From Tigriopus japonicus (lineage: Eukaryota > Arthropoda > Copepoda > Harpacticoida > Harpacticidae), in the NCBI GenBank assembly GCA_010645155.1, contig CM021317.1, forward strand, positions 7,387,417 to 7,451,416: a stretch of DNA of 64,000 bases, written 5' to 3'. The first letter of the stretch is position 1. Every line of letters begins with the position of its first letter. The position numbers were made by a program, and so were the translations under genes. The notes under the pieces are model-generated. The model did no database searches. It was given only the letters and a program-made list of their open reading frames with translations, and was not told where the DNA came from. Below, in pieces: positions 34,994 to 48,500 of the stretch.

Positions 34994-35329
34994 ACAGTTT
35001 TAAAAAGCCTATTTCATATTTTTGGGCTGTTGGTAGAAAATATTTTATTTGATCATTGTGAGTACAAAAACATCATTTTGTCATAAATTAATATAAGAAT
35101 TGCTCTTGATTTGAAAATGCTTTGGCAAAGATCAATTTAAACATTCATTACGTACGGTATTTGATATCAAACTAACTCTCGATTTAAGAATAGGATTGTT
35201 GCTGACCAACAATATTCTTAGATCCTGATTTGATGACTTTTACCGTAATAATTACTTTCCGTTAGTCTTAGTTCAAATGTTATTATAATAAATGTTTTTG
35301 TGAGGGAATCGACGAGCTGTTGCCATTAC
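34994..35329. other. intergenic, nothing recognised
   Basis: AT-rich, no open frame or repeat of note. Confidence 0.3.
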
Positions 35330-35780
35330 CAAGAAGCACTGAATTTCTGGAGTGGGAGGCTGACAGTGAGAATTATGATTTCTAAAAGGATTAATTCAAT
35401 TGCGTTCTTCTGCAAACGCGACCTTGTTGTATTCAGTAGACGGCGTATTTCAATTTTCAGCTCAATCGAAGGCGGGAGTGAAAAGTTTTGCCCTCTCAAA
35501 CTTATTAACTGAAGAGAGCATAGAATGAATGAGCTCGCCCTTTTGTGGTAAAGCATTTTCCAGAGAAGGGCTTGTTCATTCTTTCTCGGTAATATTTGCA
35601 GGGAACTTTGACAGAGCATAACTTTTGACTCCGACGTTCGATTGAGCTGAAAATTGAAATACGCAACCTAATCAGCATAGACAAGGTCTCTTTTGCATTA
35701 GAACTTTGTTGATACGTTCCTACTGGAAATCATGATTCTTTTCTTTAGCCTCCCAGTTCAGTGAAATTCAGTGGTTCTTG
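35330..35780. repeat. palindromic MITE with 7-bp target sites, copy 1
   Basis: Ends CAAGAAGCACTGAATTTC and roughly inverse GAAATTCAGTGGTTCTTG. The inner arms TGAGAATTATGATTTC and its inverse are shared with the copies at 47435 and 51467. The flanks do not match, so this copy is older or rearranged. Confidence 0.8.
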
Positions 35781-38700
35781 CTTCTAGATTGTGCACTTAA
35801 TGATTTTTCTCTTTTTTGAAATGTATTACCATAAGCTTGTTTTCTTAAATGTCTAGAACGTTTGATCGGTAATTCTCAAACAGATCAACATATACCGGAT
35901 TCCGTGTGTCATTGCTAATTATCAGGGCATCGCATGGAGTCCATAACAACAAGGCCAAATACATGCCCACCTAGTGTGCAGGCAACTTGTTTGGTAGAGG
36001 TGATAGTGAATGACAAGCACACTCATAAGTATCACAATCATCATTTCAGGATGAATTAATCAAAACTGGACAGTCTAGTCGATGTCTTGAGTATGTTACA
36101 TTGAATGCTTACGAAGATCATTGGAAGAAACCGTGCCGAAAAGTAGGCTTCTATCAGTTTCTATGCCCCTTTACCTTGGAGGAACGCACAGAATAGTGAT
36201 GGTTCAGGAAAGTTAGCGAAAAGTAAATCTCGAGTTATCGCTAAGGTGGATTTGGAATTGCCGGGTTTGAAGCGATTGTCTAGTGGTTTATGCTTGACGA
36301 TCGAGAAGTTATTGGATAATTCAGTCACCAGTTAACCCTCAAATGATAAGGCTCTGCCGATTCTAGAACTTTTGCCCTGGTTACATCGAGAAATCATCTT
36401 GGTCTGAGAAGCGTAGTTAGTTTGAATGCGATAAAGCATAAAGGAATCAATCAATGTGGCCGTGTGATAAATGACTGTTTTTGGCATTTCACGAGAAATA
36501 TTTCAACGGACGAGGAAAAGAGTGCTCTTTCACGAACGTACACACTCAAGCTCACGAAACCTGAGCTTCGCGGTTAAAGCAGAGACTTTCGCGTCGTTGG
36601 TTGTCTTATTTTTCGCAACTTTGATCGTTAATGGTGCACATTTCTGCATCGAAACTGGCTCTCTTTTTAGCATTATCCAGACTTGTGGATTCATTGCAAA
36701 TGAAAATAGAAGATCTGATTAAATGCTAGACAATTATGCCTTGAGCGAAAGCAACTCTATTTTCAGTTTTTTCAGTTTAGGGGATTAGAGGAACTAACTG
36801 TTGCTGTTTCATGAAGTGAGCCAGATTCCTGGAATAAAGTAACTTTTATGTTAATAAAATCGATAACAGCTTATTTTTTTGTTTGGTTCAAAGCTAATAT
36901 TTGCTTGTCTTGGAATATCCGGCTATCTTTTCCAGAAATGTACTGACTAAGAGCACTAAGCAAAAACGATTTCCTGGTTTGCAGCATCAATGCGTTTTTT
37001 CCTTGTTGATTTAGAACCGAAAAAGGACAAGTAAAATAACATGCTTAGTCTTCAGATTCATTAGAGTTGCTACTGTTGTCTTAAAAAATAACTTTAAAGA
37101 TTTTATTCGGCATTCTGAGCTTTTTGTAGACCATGTCCGTCTTTTCAAAACTCAATGTAAAAGTAATAAACCCTTTAGAAAAGTAAGTTTGGGTAAGATT
37201 AACCGTAAAAGGATATTATAAATTATACATATAAGGAAGACCCGGAAATATATTTGCTAAAAAATGACAAAATACTAAATAAATGTTTTCTTCAAAGTCC
37301 CAAAATATTTTAAAAATTAGCGGGATATCTAAAAAAATGTTTGGCTACGTCATTACTTGGCAATTTTGTTTGTGTCCATCAATTTTCCCAGTATAGTTTT
37401 AGTAAATTTAATGTAATGGGTCGTTTTTGAAGGAACACTTCAGACCTAAAAGACTTGATACAAAGATTTGCAATTAGCCCCAATATGTATCGCAGTTTTT
37501 TTGCATATATGACAGTTATTGCGATTGTGAATATTCAATTTAAGTACAAACCGAATAATAGGATTCGGAAAATTATGAAAACTGTAAAAACAACTGAAAA
37601 TACATCTTAAAATGCTAGGCCTCAAATTCTAGGAATTCAATAATATGGTAGGTGTCAGGTCATGTATGGAAAGTAAGTTAAATTTTGGTAAAAATATATG
37701 GATGAAGATAGGCATTTTTTGTTGTTATTGTGTTTTGTAATGTGACCAAAAACCAAATTATGTACAATGATTCTACCTAATAAATGAATATGGCTCTCCG
37801 AGTTCACTTTTAAAAGAAACATCTTTTTGCTCCATGCATGCCTCATGATTGTTCAACGGACTTGAATTAAAAATAATGAGCAGTAATTAATTGTTCAGGT
37901 GATCTAACACAAATGGAAAAGCTTTTCTAAAGTGATTTGTCCAATTAACTTAGCTACAGGTTTATTGCCTTAATGAAACTAAGAAAAAGAAGCCAATCCT
38001 AGTCTTCGTTATTCTCAGACATTTTGAGAGACAAGTCTACTGTCTAGACCACAGACTCTCATATTCATTCGTTAAGACTTAAAAAGCGATCTTTCCGATT
38101 GATTCACACACCTCAAAAGGCTCAAGAGAAATAATGCAATATACAAGACCCATCCCTAGGATCTGATTATCCTTAGGAACACATGATCAGATCAACGGTA
38201 CGCAGAAATTGCGAATGACAACTCGACAAAAGTTCGTTCCTACCAAATCATCTCTCTCTCTCTCCTTGCTTCTTGCGATATCCAACAGAAAAGAAACCTT
38301 CGTTCACGGAAAATTGCACTTGCATTATTTTAGGAGACGCTACCGATCTTCCATTTACGAACGAAACCAACGAAACAGATGCCAGGAGTCTTTTTTTATT
38401 GTAATGCACGTGGCCAGGTGGCCGTACACTTTACTGGCTTTTCTTTGGCCCTCCCTCACTTCATTTGCCGGTAGATCTGTTTAACCAATACGCTGGTTGG
38501 TCTTTCTTGATTCTCCAATACAGCAACATCTAAACGCAAATATTCTCGTGAGTTGGACTCGGTTTCCAATCATTTCTGTCTTCACCAAGAGCGATCCCTT
38601 CTCAAATAGAGTGCTTGGGAATATTCCCCCATGTGTCTAGTATGTTTTCAGCACTGCCACGATTATCAAATATGTCGTTCTTACGCTCTTCTTTACCAGG

Positions 38701-39440
38701 ATTCAGTGGCTATTTGGTCAAGAGCAATTCCTTTTCGACGAAGTGGTAAAAATTCCGATTTGCGTAAATCCAAGGATCGGTTGTCAATTCGACCAGAAAC
38801 GAACTTGAAGACGAGTGAACAAACTTGCACAGTGCTTATTATCGCACAGTGCTAATCCAGTGCTTCTATTGCAAACTTTAATTTTGCCAGCTGAATCTCT
38901 AGTGTCTGTTGGTTTCGGTTTCTACCGATTCTAATGAGCGAACTAAAAGTGATTCCACTCAGAAACATACTTTTCTTCCTTGTTCCACCAAACTAACTCA
39001 GCCCTTTCACATCTCACTAAAACTGTAATCAATGGGTTAATCTATTTCACTTACCTCTGGTGTCGTTCAAGTCTCAACAATTCAAGACAAAAATTGGTTT
39101 ATCCTGGACATACATTGCAGTACGGACACGTTATTGTTGACCAATGTCGCTGAAGGAGCGACACTCTCCTCAAGATTTGAAAACGAGAATTCCCAGTTTG
39201 CGACGGACTATTGACTGGTCGCCCAGAATTCGCGCCTTTCTCCTGAGCTCTGATCAAATTCCCGTAAATCGAACCTCAGTTTGCCGGTTGGTGTTTGGCC
39301 TGAAGAATCAGTGTCTGTGAGCACAGAAACTATCTGAAACCCGTTGACATTGACCTCGTCGGTCAAAGATGGAACTGGTCCAGACATGGCAGTGGTTCAA
39401 ATCAACGTGGGTCACCTTGAGTGAGGACCATGACATTTTG
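35781..39440. other. intergenic, no supported gene
   Basis: Contains the second copy of the short repeat (about 37245-37380). No reading frame with a plausible ATG, domain or splice sites was found. Confidence 0.35.
37245..37380. repeat. short dispersed repeat, copy 2
   Basis: Diverged copy of 22635-22775, with TTTGCTAAAAAATGACAAAA, then GCGGGATATC and TTGGCAATTTTGT in the same order. Confidence 0.5.
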
Positions 39441-39450
39441 GGACAGACAG

Positions 39451-39460
39451 TTTAAATAGA
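39451..39460 (+). promoter_or_regulatory. TATA-like box of gene B
   Basis: TTTAAATAGA lies about 60 bp before the gene B ATG. A start site near CATAGTCAC (about 39481) would be a usual distance downstream. Confidence 0.4.
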
Positions 39461-39512
39461 CAGTCGGTCTTGGGCTTTCGCCATAGTCACTTCTCAGCAA
39501 CTTATTCTAGTC

Positions 39513-42500
39513 ATGAACAAGACTGCTCCAATTCTATTTTGCGTGTGCCTCATGATGGGGACAGTGCTCTCACAACAGAGTGCTAATCATCTGGTTCCAA
39601 TGCCTCATAAGTCAATGATGATAGTTCAACAAGGAGGCAAAATGGAATTGGCCAAAAGACATTTAAGCAAACGAAATGTGGACTTTTCGAACTTTGACCT
39701 GATCAAAACGCTAGATGGACTTTACAGCCCGGATACTTTTGTAGACCAAATTGCCGTTGGAGCCAGTTTACTTACTTTCAGAACGGCTGGCTTCATAATT
39801 GCACGTAAGTCAATGTGTGTAGCATTCTTTGGAGAACCGATCATTTCTATCTCGTGTAACGGATCGGTTATGCTCAGAGAAGGATCCTTTATTGATATCT
39901 TAGGCGTGCTCATCTCAGGATTCAGTCAATTTTGTGTGTTCTTGAGAGACGTATCTTCATTGGCTTCTGAAACAAGTGCAAATGTTCAACGTAACACGAT
40001 TTTCTATTGAGTGCTCTTGTGAATGCAATAATTTAAGGTTAGAGGAAAATGGAACAATGATGTCCATGTTTTGAACAAAAGTATCGGTGGAACATGTTTT
40101 TCGCTGTATTTTCTTTAAGGAAGACTTTCTTAAGGTCCAAAAATTGCATGGTAAAAGTTGTGACTAGAACACCTTTCAAATGGGTATTCAAGCAAATATT
40201 CGTGAGAACTTTTCTCCGGATTTCGTCTTATCAATGGACCACAAAACCAGCAAAAGGAATGTGCAAATTTCACCCTCTGTTTTAAGAGATATATGCCATT
40301 TTACCACTCCAATAATCACATGGGGTTTTCTTGCTGTCGGTGATGGAAAAGGTTATCGTGGAAAAAAGAGGTCTTAGTCGAGATAGCCTCGAAAGTACAT
40401 TCCTCTTTACCGCGACTTGACCTGCCCTATGCTTTAACCAGCATCACCTGTGTCCCAAAAAGCATTATGGTGGGAAAGTGCACGACAGCCTTTTCTTGCA
40501 CATGTTTTCTCGGGCAAAACCAGTACTCAGATTAGTTCTACGTTGAGTATTAAATTGCATTTTTCAACCGTGTATATCGAAAAAGCAGTCTCAAATGGTA
40601 GTAAACAGTTCAACCTCCAAGATTGAATGGGAATCAGCATGAGGAACATTACCATTCATACGAAAGCAAATAGCTTTTTCCAACCAAGAAAAGAAAACGG
40701 CTGATATTGGAAATTTAACTTACGCAATATTAGCAATTAAATCATGGAACTCTTTGTACATCGTCTTTGTTCCGAAATATTTCAACTTTAAGAAGCTCAA
40801 ATACGTTTGAAAAGTTCTTGCTCCACCCCTTTTACGTGCCAGGGTTTCTTTTCTTTGAACTCTTCAAAAATATTGATTGATTTGTCGAGGGGTTATGGGA
40901 GAAAATCAACTTTTGAAACAAAAGTGTTTTAGGTTTTCGAGACGTTAAACTTGTTCTTCGCTTTGATGGAACAAAGGAAAAGGCAAACGGAAATCACAGA
41001 TTTGTCACCTTTTTCCCCACATCCTTCCACCATTATCATGTCAAGGCTAAGAAATCCCGATTCTAAAGTACCTTGTATAGTATCTCATGGGTTGGGCTTA
41101 AACGTGTTTATGAACACATTCAAGGACTCTCCAGCAGGATCCTATTACTAAGAAATTTCGCAATCAAGGGCCAAAAGTCAAATGCAAGTGCATTGGTGCA
41201 AGAAATGGCGACTGCATGCGAACCAGATTTCAATCATCCTTTTGCATGCACCTCCAACAAGGGCCTTTGAATGCATTTTTTCTGGCCGGCAAGCTCCCCT
41301 TAGGAAACAGTTAAGAAACAGTCCAAACTGAGGCTGGCCTAAAACCGTACACAAACAAGTTACCTTTAAAAGAGAACGTTCGTTCAAAGATGGCGACTGA
41401 TAAAAGTAACCTGCTAACAATTCTCAGGGTTGCCAACCGTCTTTACTTTCCCAGAAGTTTCCGTTTGACAAGAAATTGATCTTTGAACTCAGGCCTTAAT
41501 ATAACATACCCTTTGGTTTGGTCTTTCCCCACGAAAGTCATACGTTTCAGCTAAATGTTCAATTAAACGTGAGGCAAAACCATTAAGGGGGCTTTTTGTC
41601 AGTTTATCGTACTGCAGATGGGATTGGCAACCTCGTTCTACCACTGAAGCTCGTTCTATGGCTTTTCACGCGGGTAATCAAGACCGGTCTGGTATATCAG
41701 ATGTGTGTCTCCATTTTCCATCAGTAGGCGTAGAAATAAAGTCGCTAAATATCTGGTCTGGAGTCTCGTAACTTACCCAAAATAAAATATGACATGTCCT
41801 TCAAACTGTTTCCCGTGAGACGGGGTCATGCAGAAAATGTTCAGGGTGACCATTTCTGCGATATTGCGTATGTGCCACTTGACTTATTGGAATACCTTGG
41901 AAGCTGCAGTTGATAAGATGAGAGACTTGTTCCGAGAGAATTCAAGTATTTTGCTAGTAATCGAGTGGAATTGACTTCATTTGAATTAGCAGGTTTCCCC
42001 AAGGTCGGATTGGGTTTATCTCAGGTTTTATTAATCGGCAAATGCGGCGGATAAGAAAGCAGACTGAACTATCTACCCCTCCTCACCTTGAAATTCCGTC
42101 TCGTAAAAAGGGGATATGAGTAACAACCAACAAGGGAAATGATTTGTTAGGGGGAAGATTTTCATACATGAATCGATGCTCATTTGTTAAAACTTACTGA
42201 CACGCCCAAATTGAATTCTTGAAATCATGCAACACTCCATCGAAGGAGCAAACAAGTTTGCGATGAAGTTTTTATCACTTATAAAAACATCATTTCACCA
42301 ATTATTTCCAACCTCAGGATATTCTTTTGAGATCTAAATTTCATAATATCAATCAAACTTGCACAATCTCAAACTTCAACAAAGATTTTGATAACCTCTC
42401 CAGATGCAGACTTTTTATGCAAATTTTAGGTTGCATGAAAAAGAAAAAAAGCTTATTTCAAAATGCCAAATTTGAAATGAGACATCATTCTTTTCAATAT

Positions 42501-45500
42501 ACTTGAATCAATAATCTTCAACTTTCTCCCTTACTTTTTTTTTATTTTCTGTGGTATGGCATTGTTTCTCAGAAGTTTTCTATTGGTTTGTTTTGGCAAG
42601 GAGACCTACAACGGTAGAAGGTATCCTTGGTATGGGACACCAATTTCATTTGAAAAGCAACACCGGCACATACTATTATGATGATGAATATCATTTGTTA
42701 GTATTGAAATCCAACGCTTATACCTCGGTTTTTCTATCAGTGACATGTCAAAACAATAAGATACAAAGTTTTGAAATGCGTCAACACATGGTCAGTGAAA
42801 TGAATGACGAATCATTTCAGGCTTTATTCTCAGCTTCGTGAAGGGTGTCCGTAACGTCAGGTTTCCACCAGTCCCTTAGCTTCTTCTCTTTGGCGCAATA
42901 AACAACGATCCTTTTGAAATTGGAGGTTGTGTGACTCGATTCTAGCGCAAACTTGTGGGAACGTCCGAGAGACTTCAACGCAAGAAATGTTGTTCGGATC
43001 TCACGCAAACTCTTTTGTCGTATTTCTTTGGCTTAATACGTCTCTAATAAGAAAATCATTATCTTATCCACTTTTTGCAATTAAATACTCTATTTACTTT
43101 CTTGGGAATTAAAAGGCAATTTTTAGATTCGTTTTCTTTTGATAGCTTTTATATTTGACGAATGAATTTAAGGAAAAGGAGTGATGAATAACCTATCTGA
43201 AGGCAATCCACCAAGTTATTGCTTAATATTTTAGAGTAGAACAGCGCTAATGCTATTATTTCTTCAATTTTGTGTGCTTAGAGGGTCGGCGGCCCAAGTG
43301 TAGACCCTTGTAGACTGGCATAAGTATTGTAGTTTTTTGTTGGATTTTTTTCAAATATACAGTTTAACAATCCTGAAGTATTAAAGAATAGAAGTTCTTT
43401 TACACATATAACTTTTGAAGCCATTGGGCATAGATGAGATTATGAAATCGATGAAATAATTGGGACAGTTGACAGAGTGCCTTGCATTTGTGCCTTAAAG
43501 GGAGGAGGGCACAATTTTAGGCTGGAATTGACTGTTTAATATCCCAACATGTCTCAATTTTAAAGATGGGCAAAAAAAGGAAATCTATGAGCCTCAATCT
43601 GACCTAAAACTGACACGGGTTATGTACTAAAAAACGCCAAAATCTACTCGTGGACCACCGATTCTGTAAGTTTTGAAAAAATTAAAAGCCGTTTTTTGAA
43701 CGTTGATTTTTTGGGTCAGAGTGTAAAACTCGTTTCTTTCCATGGGAGAAAAAAGACTCTTGATCAAAGAAGGCTCTGGGCAGCACTCACATCAAACTTG
43801 AAGAACTTATTCCCTTAATTGTTCGTTTCTACACACCAAATCTCAGAAGTTAAGTCTCAATCAATATCATCCAGAAGAGAATCCTTGATTAGAGCGCAGT
43901 GATGGCATACGAATAAAAGCCATTTTCTGCCACCTGGCAGAAATTGGTGGCAGAAAATGGCTTTTATTCATTCGAAATAAGTGGCAGAAAATGGCAAAAA
44001 ATGGCAAAAAGTGGCAGAAAATGGCAGAAATTATTTTTTCAGGAAACTCATGTAAGTCAATATATTCAATACTTAAAGGGACAAAATTCGGCACTTTTGA
44101 TGTCTAACTATGGCCTTACCATCCCTCTAAAAGCTCATTGCATTGAAGATGGAAGATACAAGTTCATGAAATCGATCTCCTCGATTTGTTTTTTAATTTC
44201 CCCTGAAGCCAGGGTGGCCAAATCAAGCACTCTTAATCTGTCTTAAATATGTACCGATAGTTAAACCTTAAATGCGATTTAATTATATTATGCTCTGTCA
44301 CTATTTGAACACTATAGTTTAGAATGGTAGGTTTCTAAAATGTTAAAATATCTTAAATGCATTTATTCAAAATTTAAATACTAAGGCCTAAGTTTTGTTT
44401 TCAAATCCAATTACAACACAGTCTTACAAAATTCATTTGAAGTAAAAAATACGTGTTATTTTCAAGTCAAGTTTGTTTACTCAAATATAAAATGAAATTA
44501 AACGCTGACTTTCTAAACTTTTACAATTGCAATATGTTTGATGTATGATTACAACTTAACATTACGATTCATCAAAGTCTGATTTGAAGATGCTTGCTTG
44601 CTATGAACTGAATTAGTTTAAAATGATTAACTATAAAACCAAATAAACAAAATTTGAAATCTAATCCCAAAAAAAGTCATTATCATTTTCTTTTTAATAT
44701 TTAATGAGTATTAATAATACTTTACAAAAAATTCAACAATTACTTCCTGGGGCATAATTCTTTTTTTAATTCGTTTAATTAATTACACTATCAATTAACA
44801 AACCATGTGAAAACATCAAGCATTAAGGAAGCCAGAGTGGCCACGCGTACTAGCGCGTTCTTAAAAGTGCCGAGTGTAAGTGCTTCCCCAGACGGCGTAG
44901 GTTCGAATCCTGTTGGGGGTAGGACTGAAGCTGTCGGGAGAAATCCTTTATAAGGAAGCTAGAGTGGCCACGGGTTAAAGCGCGTTCTTATAAGAGCCGA
45001 ATGTAAGTGCTTCCCCAGACGGCGTAGCTTCGAATCCTGTTGGGAGTCGGATTGAAACTGTCAGGACAAATCCTTGTTTACAGGGAATCGCATTCCTTGT
45101 AGCGGTAGTAGAAAATCCGCAAACAAAAAAAAATTCTAGAAAGTGGGAATAATCTTATTCTGATATCCCTTTTCAAGACTATCTAATATTTTAATGACTT
45201 TGGACAATTTGAAATATGATAAAGTATATCATAGGAGCTTTTCTTTATTTCACATAAACTTTCGTCATATTTTCAATAGAAGTTCTTATTTCATCCTGAA
45301 TTATTGTCACTATATGGCACATCAAAGGAATGACGGATTTTTAACCAAGGAATATCATATGAAAAGACGTGTTTTCAAATAAAATGTGTATTTCTAGTTA
45401 TTTAGCATCAACAATGATGTTTATATTTAATTTTGAGGTAAAGGTTGTTACTCACCGTGTTTAAAGTTTCTGGTTATAGTTTTGCTCAAATGCCAAGACT

Positions 45501-48500
45501 TCAAATGGCGTTTTCCGATATCAGGGGATCATAAGGAAAATATTTTGTGAAGGTGTATATCTTTCATAAGCTCAGATAACTATATCAAATCACTTAAAAC
45601 CACTAAACTGGACAATTATTCCAAAACCTTGTTAATAGATATTCAAAGAGTCCTTAGTTGTGAATTGATATAAAATTGTATCAATATCTGTTTAGCAGAT
45701 GTTTAACAATAATTAATTTTAACTTTCAAATTGCACCAAAAAACACCCAAAATGCTCCAATGGTGTGTTAAAGTAATTGCCACGGCATAATATATACTGT
45801 TTCGACATCACAAAGATAAATAAACATTTTCTGTGTTATCCAAATTTTGTCTCTATCGAAAAATAAGTATATAATATCTTTCAAAACTAACTTAAAATGC
45901 ATATTTTTGGATATTTTTTCTTTATTTTTTTTGAACAATTATTGCCAAAAATAATTTAAAGATTTTGTAAAATTTCAACCAGAAACTTTTGTTTCAAATT
46001 TTGCAACTTATGACAAGAATTTTCATTTTACAAATAAATATTTTGACAAATTAAAACAGATCTTCCGCAAATTTTAATGTCATGTAACATTATCAAATAC
46101 TGAAATATTTACGAAAAAAGAATTCAAAAATGTGCAATATAGGTTAGTTTCAAGTTTTAATAAATGTTATCATCATAATCTATACAGAAAATAGTAGAGA
46201 AATGAAAATTTTTCTCTTTGTTTTGTAATGTTATAAATGTGTTTTATATTTCTTGGCAATTACTTTAACACATAAATGGAGCATTCTGTGGTATAATTTG
46301 ATAAAATTTGAAGGTTTAAAGTAGTGATAGCTTCTTATCTGCACCATATATGTTCATGAAATTTTGCTTCAATTCATGACTAAGGACCTTTTCAATATCT
46401 ATTACTAAGATTTTGGAATATCTATTTGTTTTAGTGGTGTAAAGGGATTTAATATAGTTGTTTGAGCTGATAAAAAATGTACACCTTCACAAAATATTTT
46501 CCTTATGATACTCTGATATCGGAAAACCCCATTAGAAGTCTTGGCATTTGAGCAAACACTTTTTAGTACATAGGTAGTCATCGTGTACTCCTAAGTATTT
46601 GTGTAAACTTTAATTACATTTTATTCTTTAAATCTAATTCTACAAATCCAAATTTGTAGTTAAACATCAGTCTATGTGTAATTTTGTCCATTAGCGGCCA
46701 TTTTCTACCATTTTCTGCCACTTTCTGCCATTTTCTGCCACTTTCTGCCATTTTCTGCCACTTTCTGCCATTTTCTGCCACTTTCTGCCATTTTCTGCCA
46801 CTTTCTGCCATTTTCTGCCACTTTCTGCCATTTTCTGCCACTTTCTGCCACCAAGTGGCAGAAAATTTGCCATCCCTGTAGTAGAGCGTCATCAAGAGTC
46901 GTTTTTACTGGTGTCTAAAAACTTAACGAAGTTGCTTTGATGCATCAAAGTAACATTGATTTTATTGATGATCCCTAAATCTAGTTTAACCAAGGTCTCA
47001 TCAACGGCGTCCAATGTATGCTGAAAAAATGTTAATATTGCTGACGATTTCTCTGGAAAGGAATTGTGCCCATTTACCAAGTTGTCGCCTAAGTACCACT
47101 GCTTAGAAAAAGGCCTCCTATTACGACACTTCAGAAAACAAGAATGTTTTTACCTCATGACAAAAACGTTTGGCCTATTAAGTGATGACTTTACGCATGA
47201 CGACTTAAAAAGATTTGTGATTCGGTTTTTATACCCAAGTTCAACTTCCACCAACAAAACCCAATCACGATTCATTGTGTAAGCATATTCACTTGAGGAG
47301 AAAAACACTTCGACTATTATTGGAGTCAAGAATATCCAATACATTGTTTTGTAACGTGTTGTTAAAATCATGAGTCTGCGAACGGATGATTCGCATGCTT
47401 TCTCGAAACCTCCAAATCCAGTGGTACATTCAGGCAAGAAGCCCTGGAATCATAGAGTGGAAGGCTAGCAATGAGAATTATGATTTCCAGTAAGAACAAT
47501 TCAATTACGTTCTTCTGCAAATGAGACCTTGCAAATGTTGACAAGAATACGTATTTCAATTTTCAGCTCAATCGAACGTCGGAGTCAAAAGTTATGCTCA
47601 CTCAAATTTCAGTGCATATCCTACCGAGAATGAATGAACTAGCCTTCTTGTGTGTTTTACCACAAAAGGGCAAGTTCATTCATTCTATGCTCTCTTCAGT
47701 TCATAAGTTTGAGAAGGCATAACTTTTCACTCCGGCATTCGATTGGGCTGAAATTTGAAATACCTATTCTTCTCAATGCAAGCCAGGTCTCATTTGCACA
47801 AGAACACAAATGGTTTGTTTCTGCTGGAAATCATAATTCTCATTGCTAGCCTCCCACTTCATGATATCCGTGCTTCTTGATTCAGGTTACTTTGAACTAA
47901 GATTTAACTCTCCTTTAATTTCCCATCACTTAATAGCAATTCAAATTGCTTGCAGAAATCAAATGGCCCAAGAAGCGCAGAGCAATTAGAAATTTGATGA
48001 AAAAACTGCGAGTCTTTTTTTAACATTGAAAAGTTTTCAATTGATATCTTGTCATTGCCTAAAAGCCTTTTCTCACTTAAAATTGAGACGTGAAATCGAA
48101 TCATTGACATCTATTAAATACTAGAGGGAATGTAATCATAACATTAAAACGTGTCGCCTAAAGACACGTCTTGAACGTGAACTTGACGTTGTCGGGGACA
48201 TCTTCCGGCCTTTTGTCTATAATGTATCGATCAGTACGGCTGTTGGAGACACGATCGACCCGGCAAAGTTTTTCGTCTGAAAACAAAATCATCTTTCAGT
48301 TAAAAGTTATGCCCATTTTTGTAAGTGTTACCTTAATTTTGGAACATGAGGTATATAGACAAAACGTGACTTGTGGTTTCTAGAACGAATTTAAAAAAAG
48401 TCTTGATTCCCATTATAGAGTCCTTTAAGGACAACCAGTGAAATGGAAAGCACCTGCAACCTTTGAGCTTTAATACGCAAATTTTTTGTCCTTACGTGTC

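Larger units (their letters stand above)
43897..46880. mobile_element. 3-kb hAT-like non-autonomous element, composite
   Basis: The left end CAGTGATGGCATACG and the inverted right end TACAGGGATGGCA are flanked by TTAGAGCG (43889-43896) and GTAGAGCG (46881-46888), a 7/8 match if the right end keeps two extra bases. Both ends carry GTGGCAGAAAATGGC motifs: a compact palindrome at the left (43910-43980) and a 20-bp array at the right. Inside are two SINEs and a 300-bp inverted repeat. No transposase frame was found. Confidence 0.6.

Noticed and set aside
42551..42841. 96-residue plus-strand frame in the gene B intron
   Set aside because: No splice sites fitting gene B phases, no motif and non-ATG start.
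44831..45030. Possible functional tRNA genes
   Set aside because: The B box is good but the acceptor and anticodon arms do not pair, and the same non-tRNA body follows each copy, so they are SINEs.
46614..46895. Frames on both strands repeating GRKWQK or FCHFLP
   Set aside because: These are translations of the 20-bp array inside the hAT-like element, not a repeat protein.
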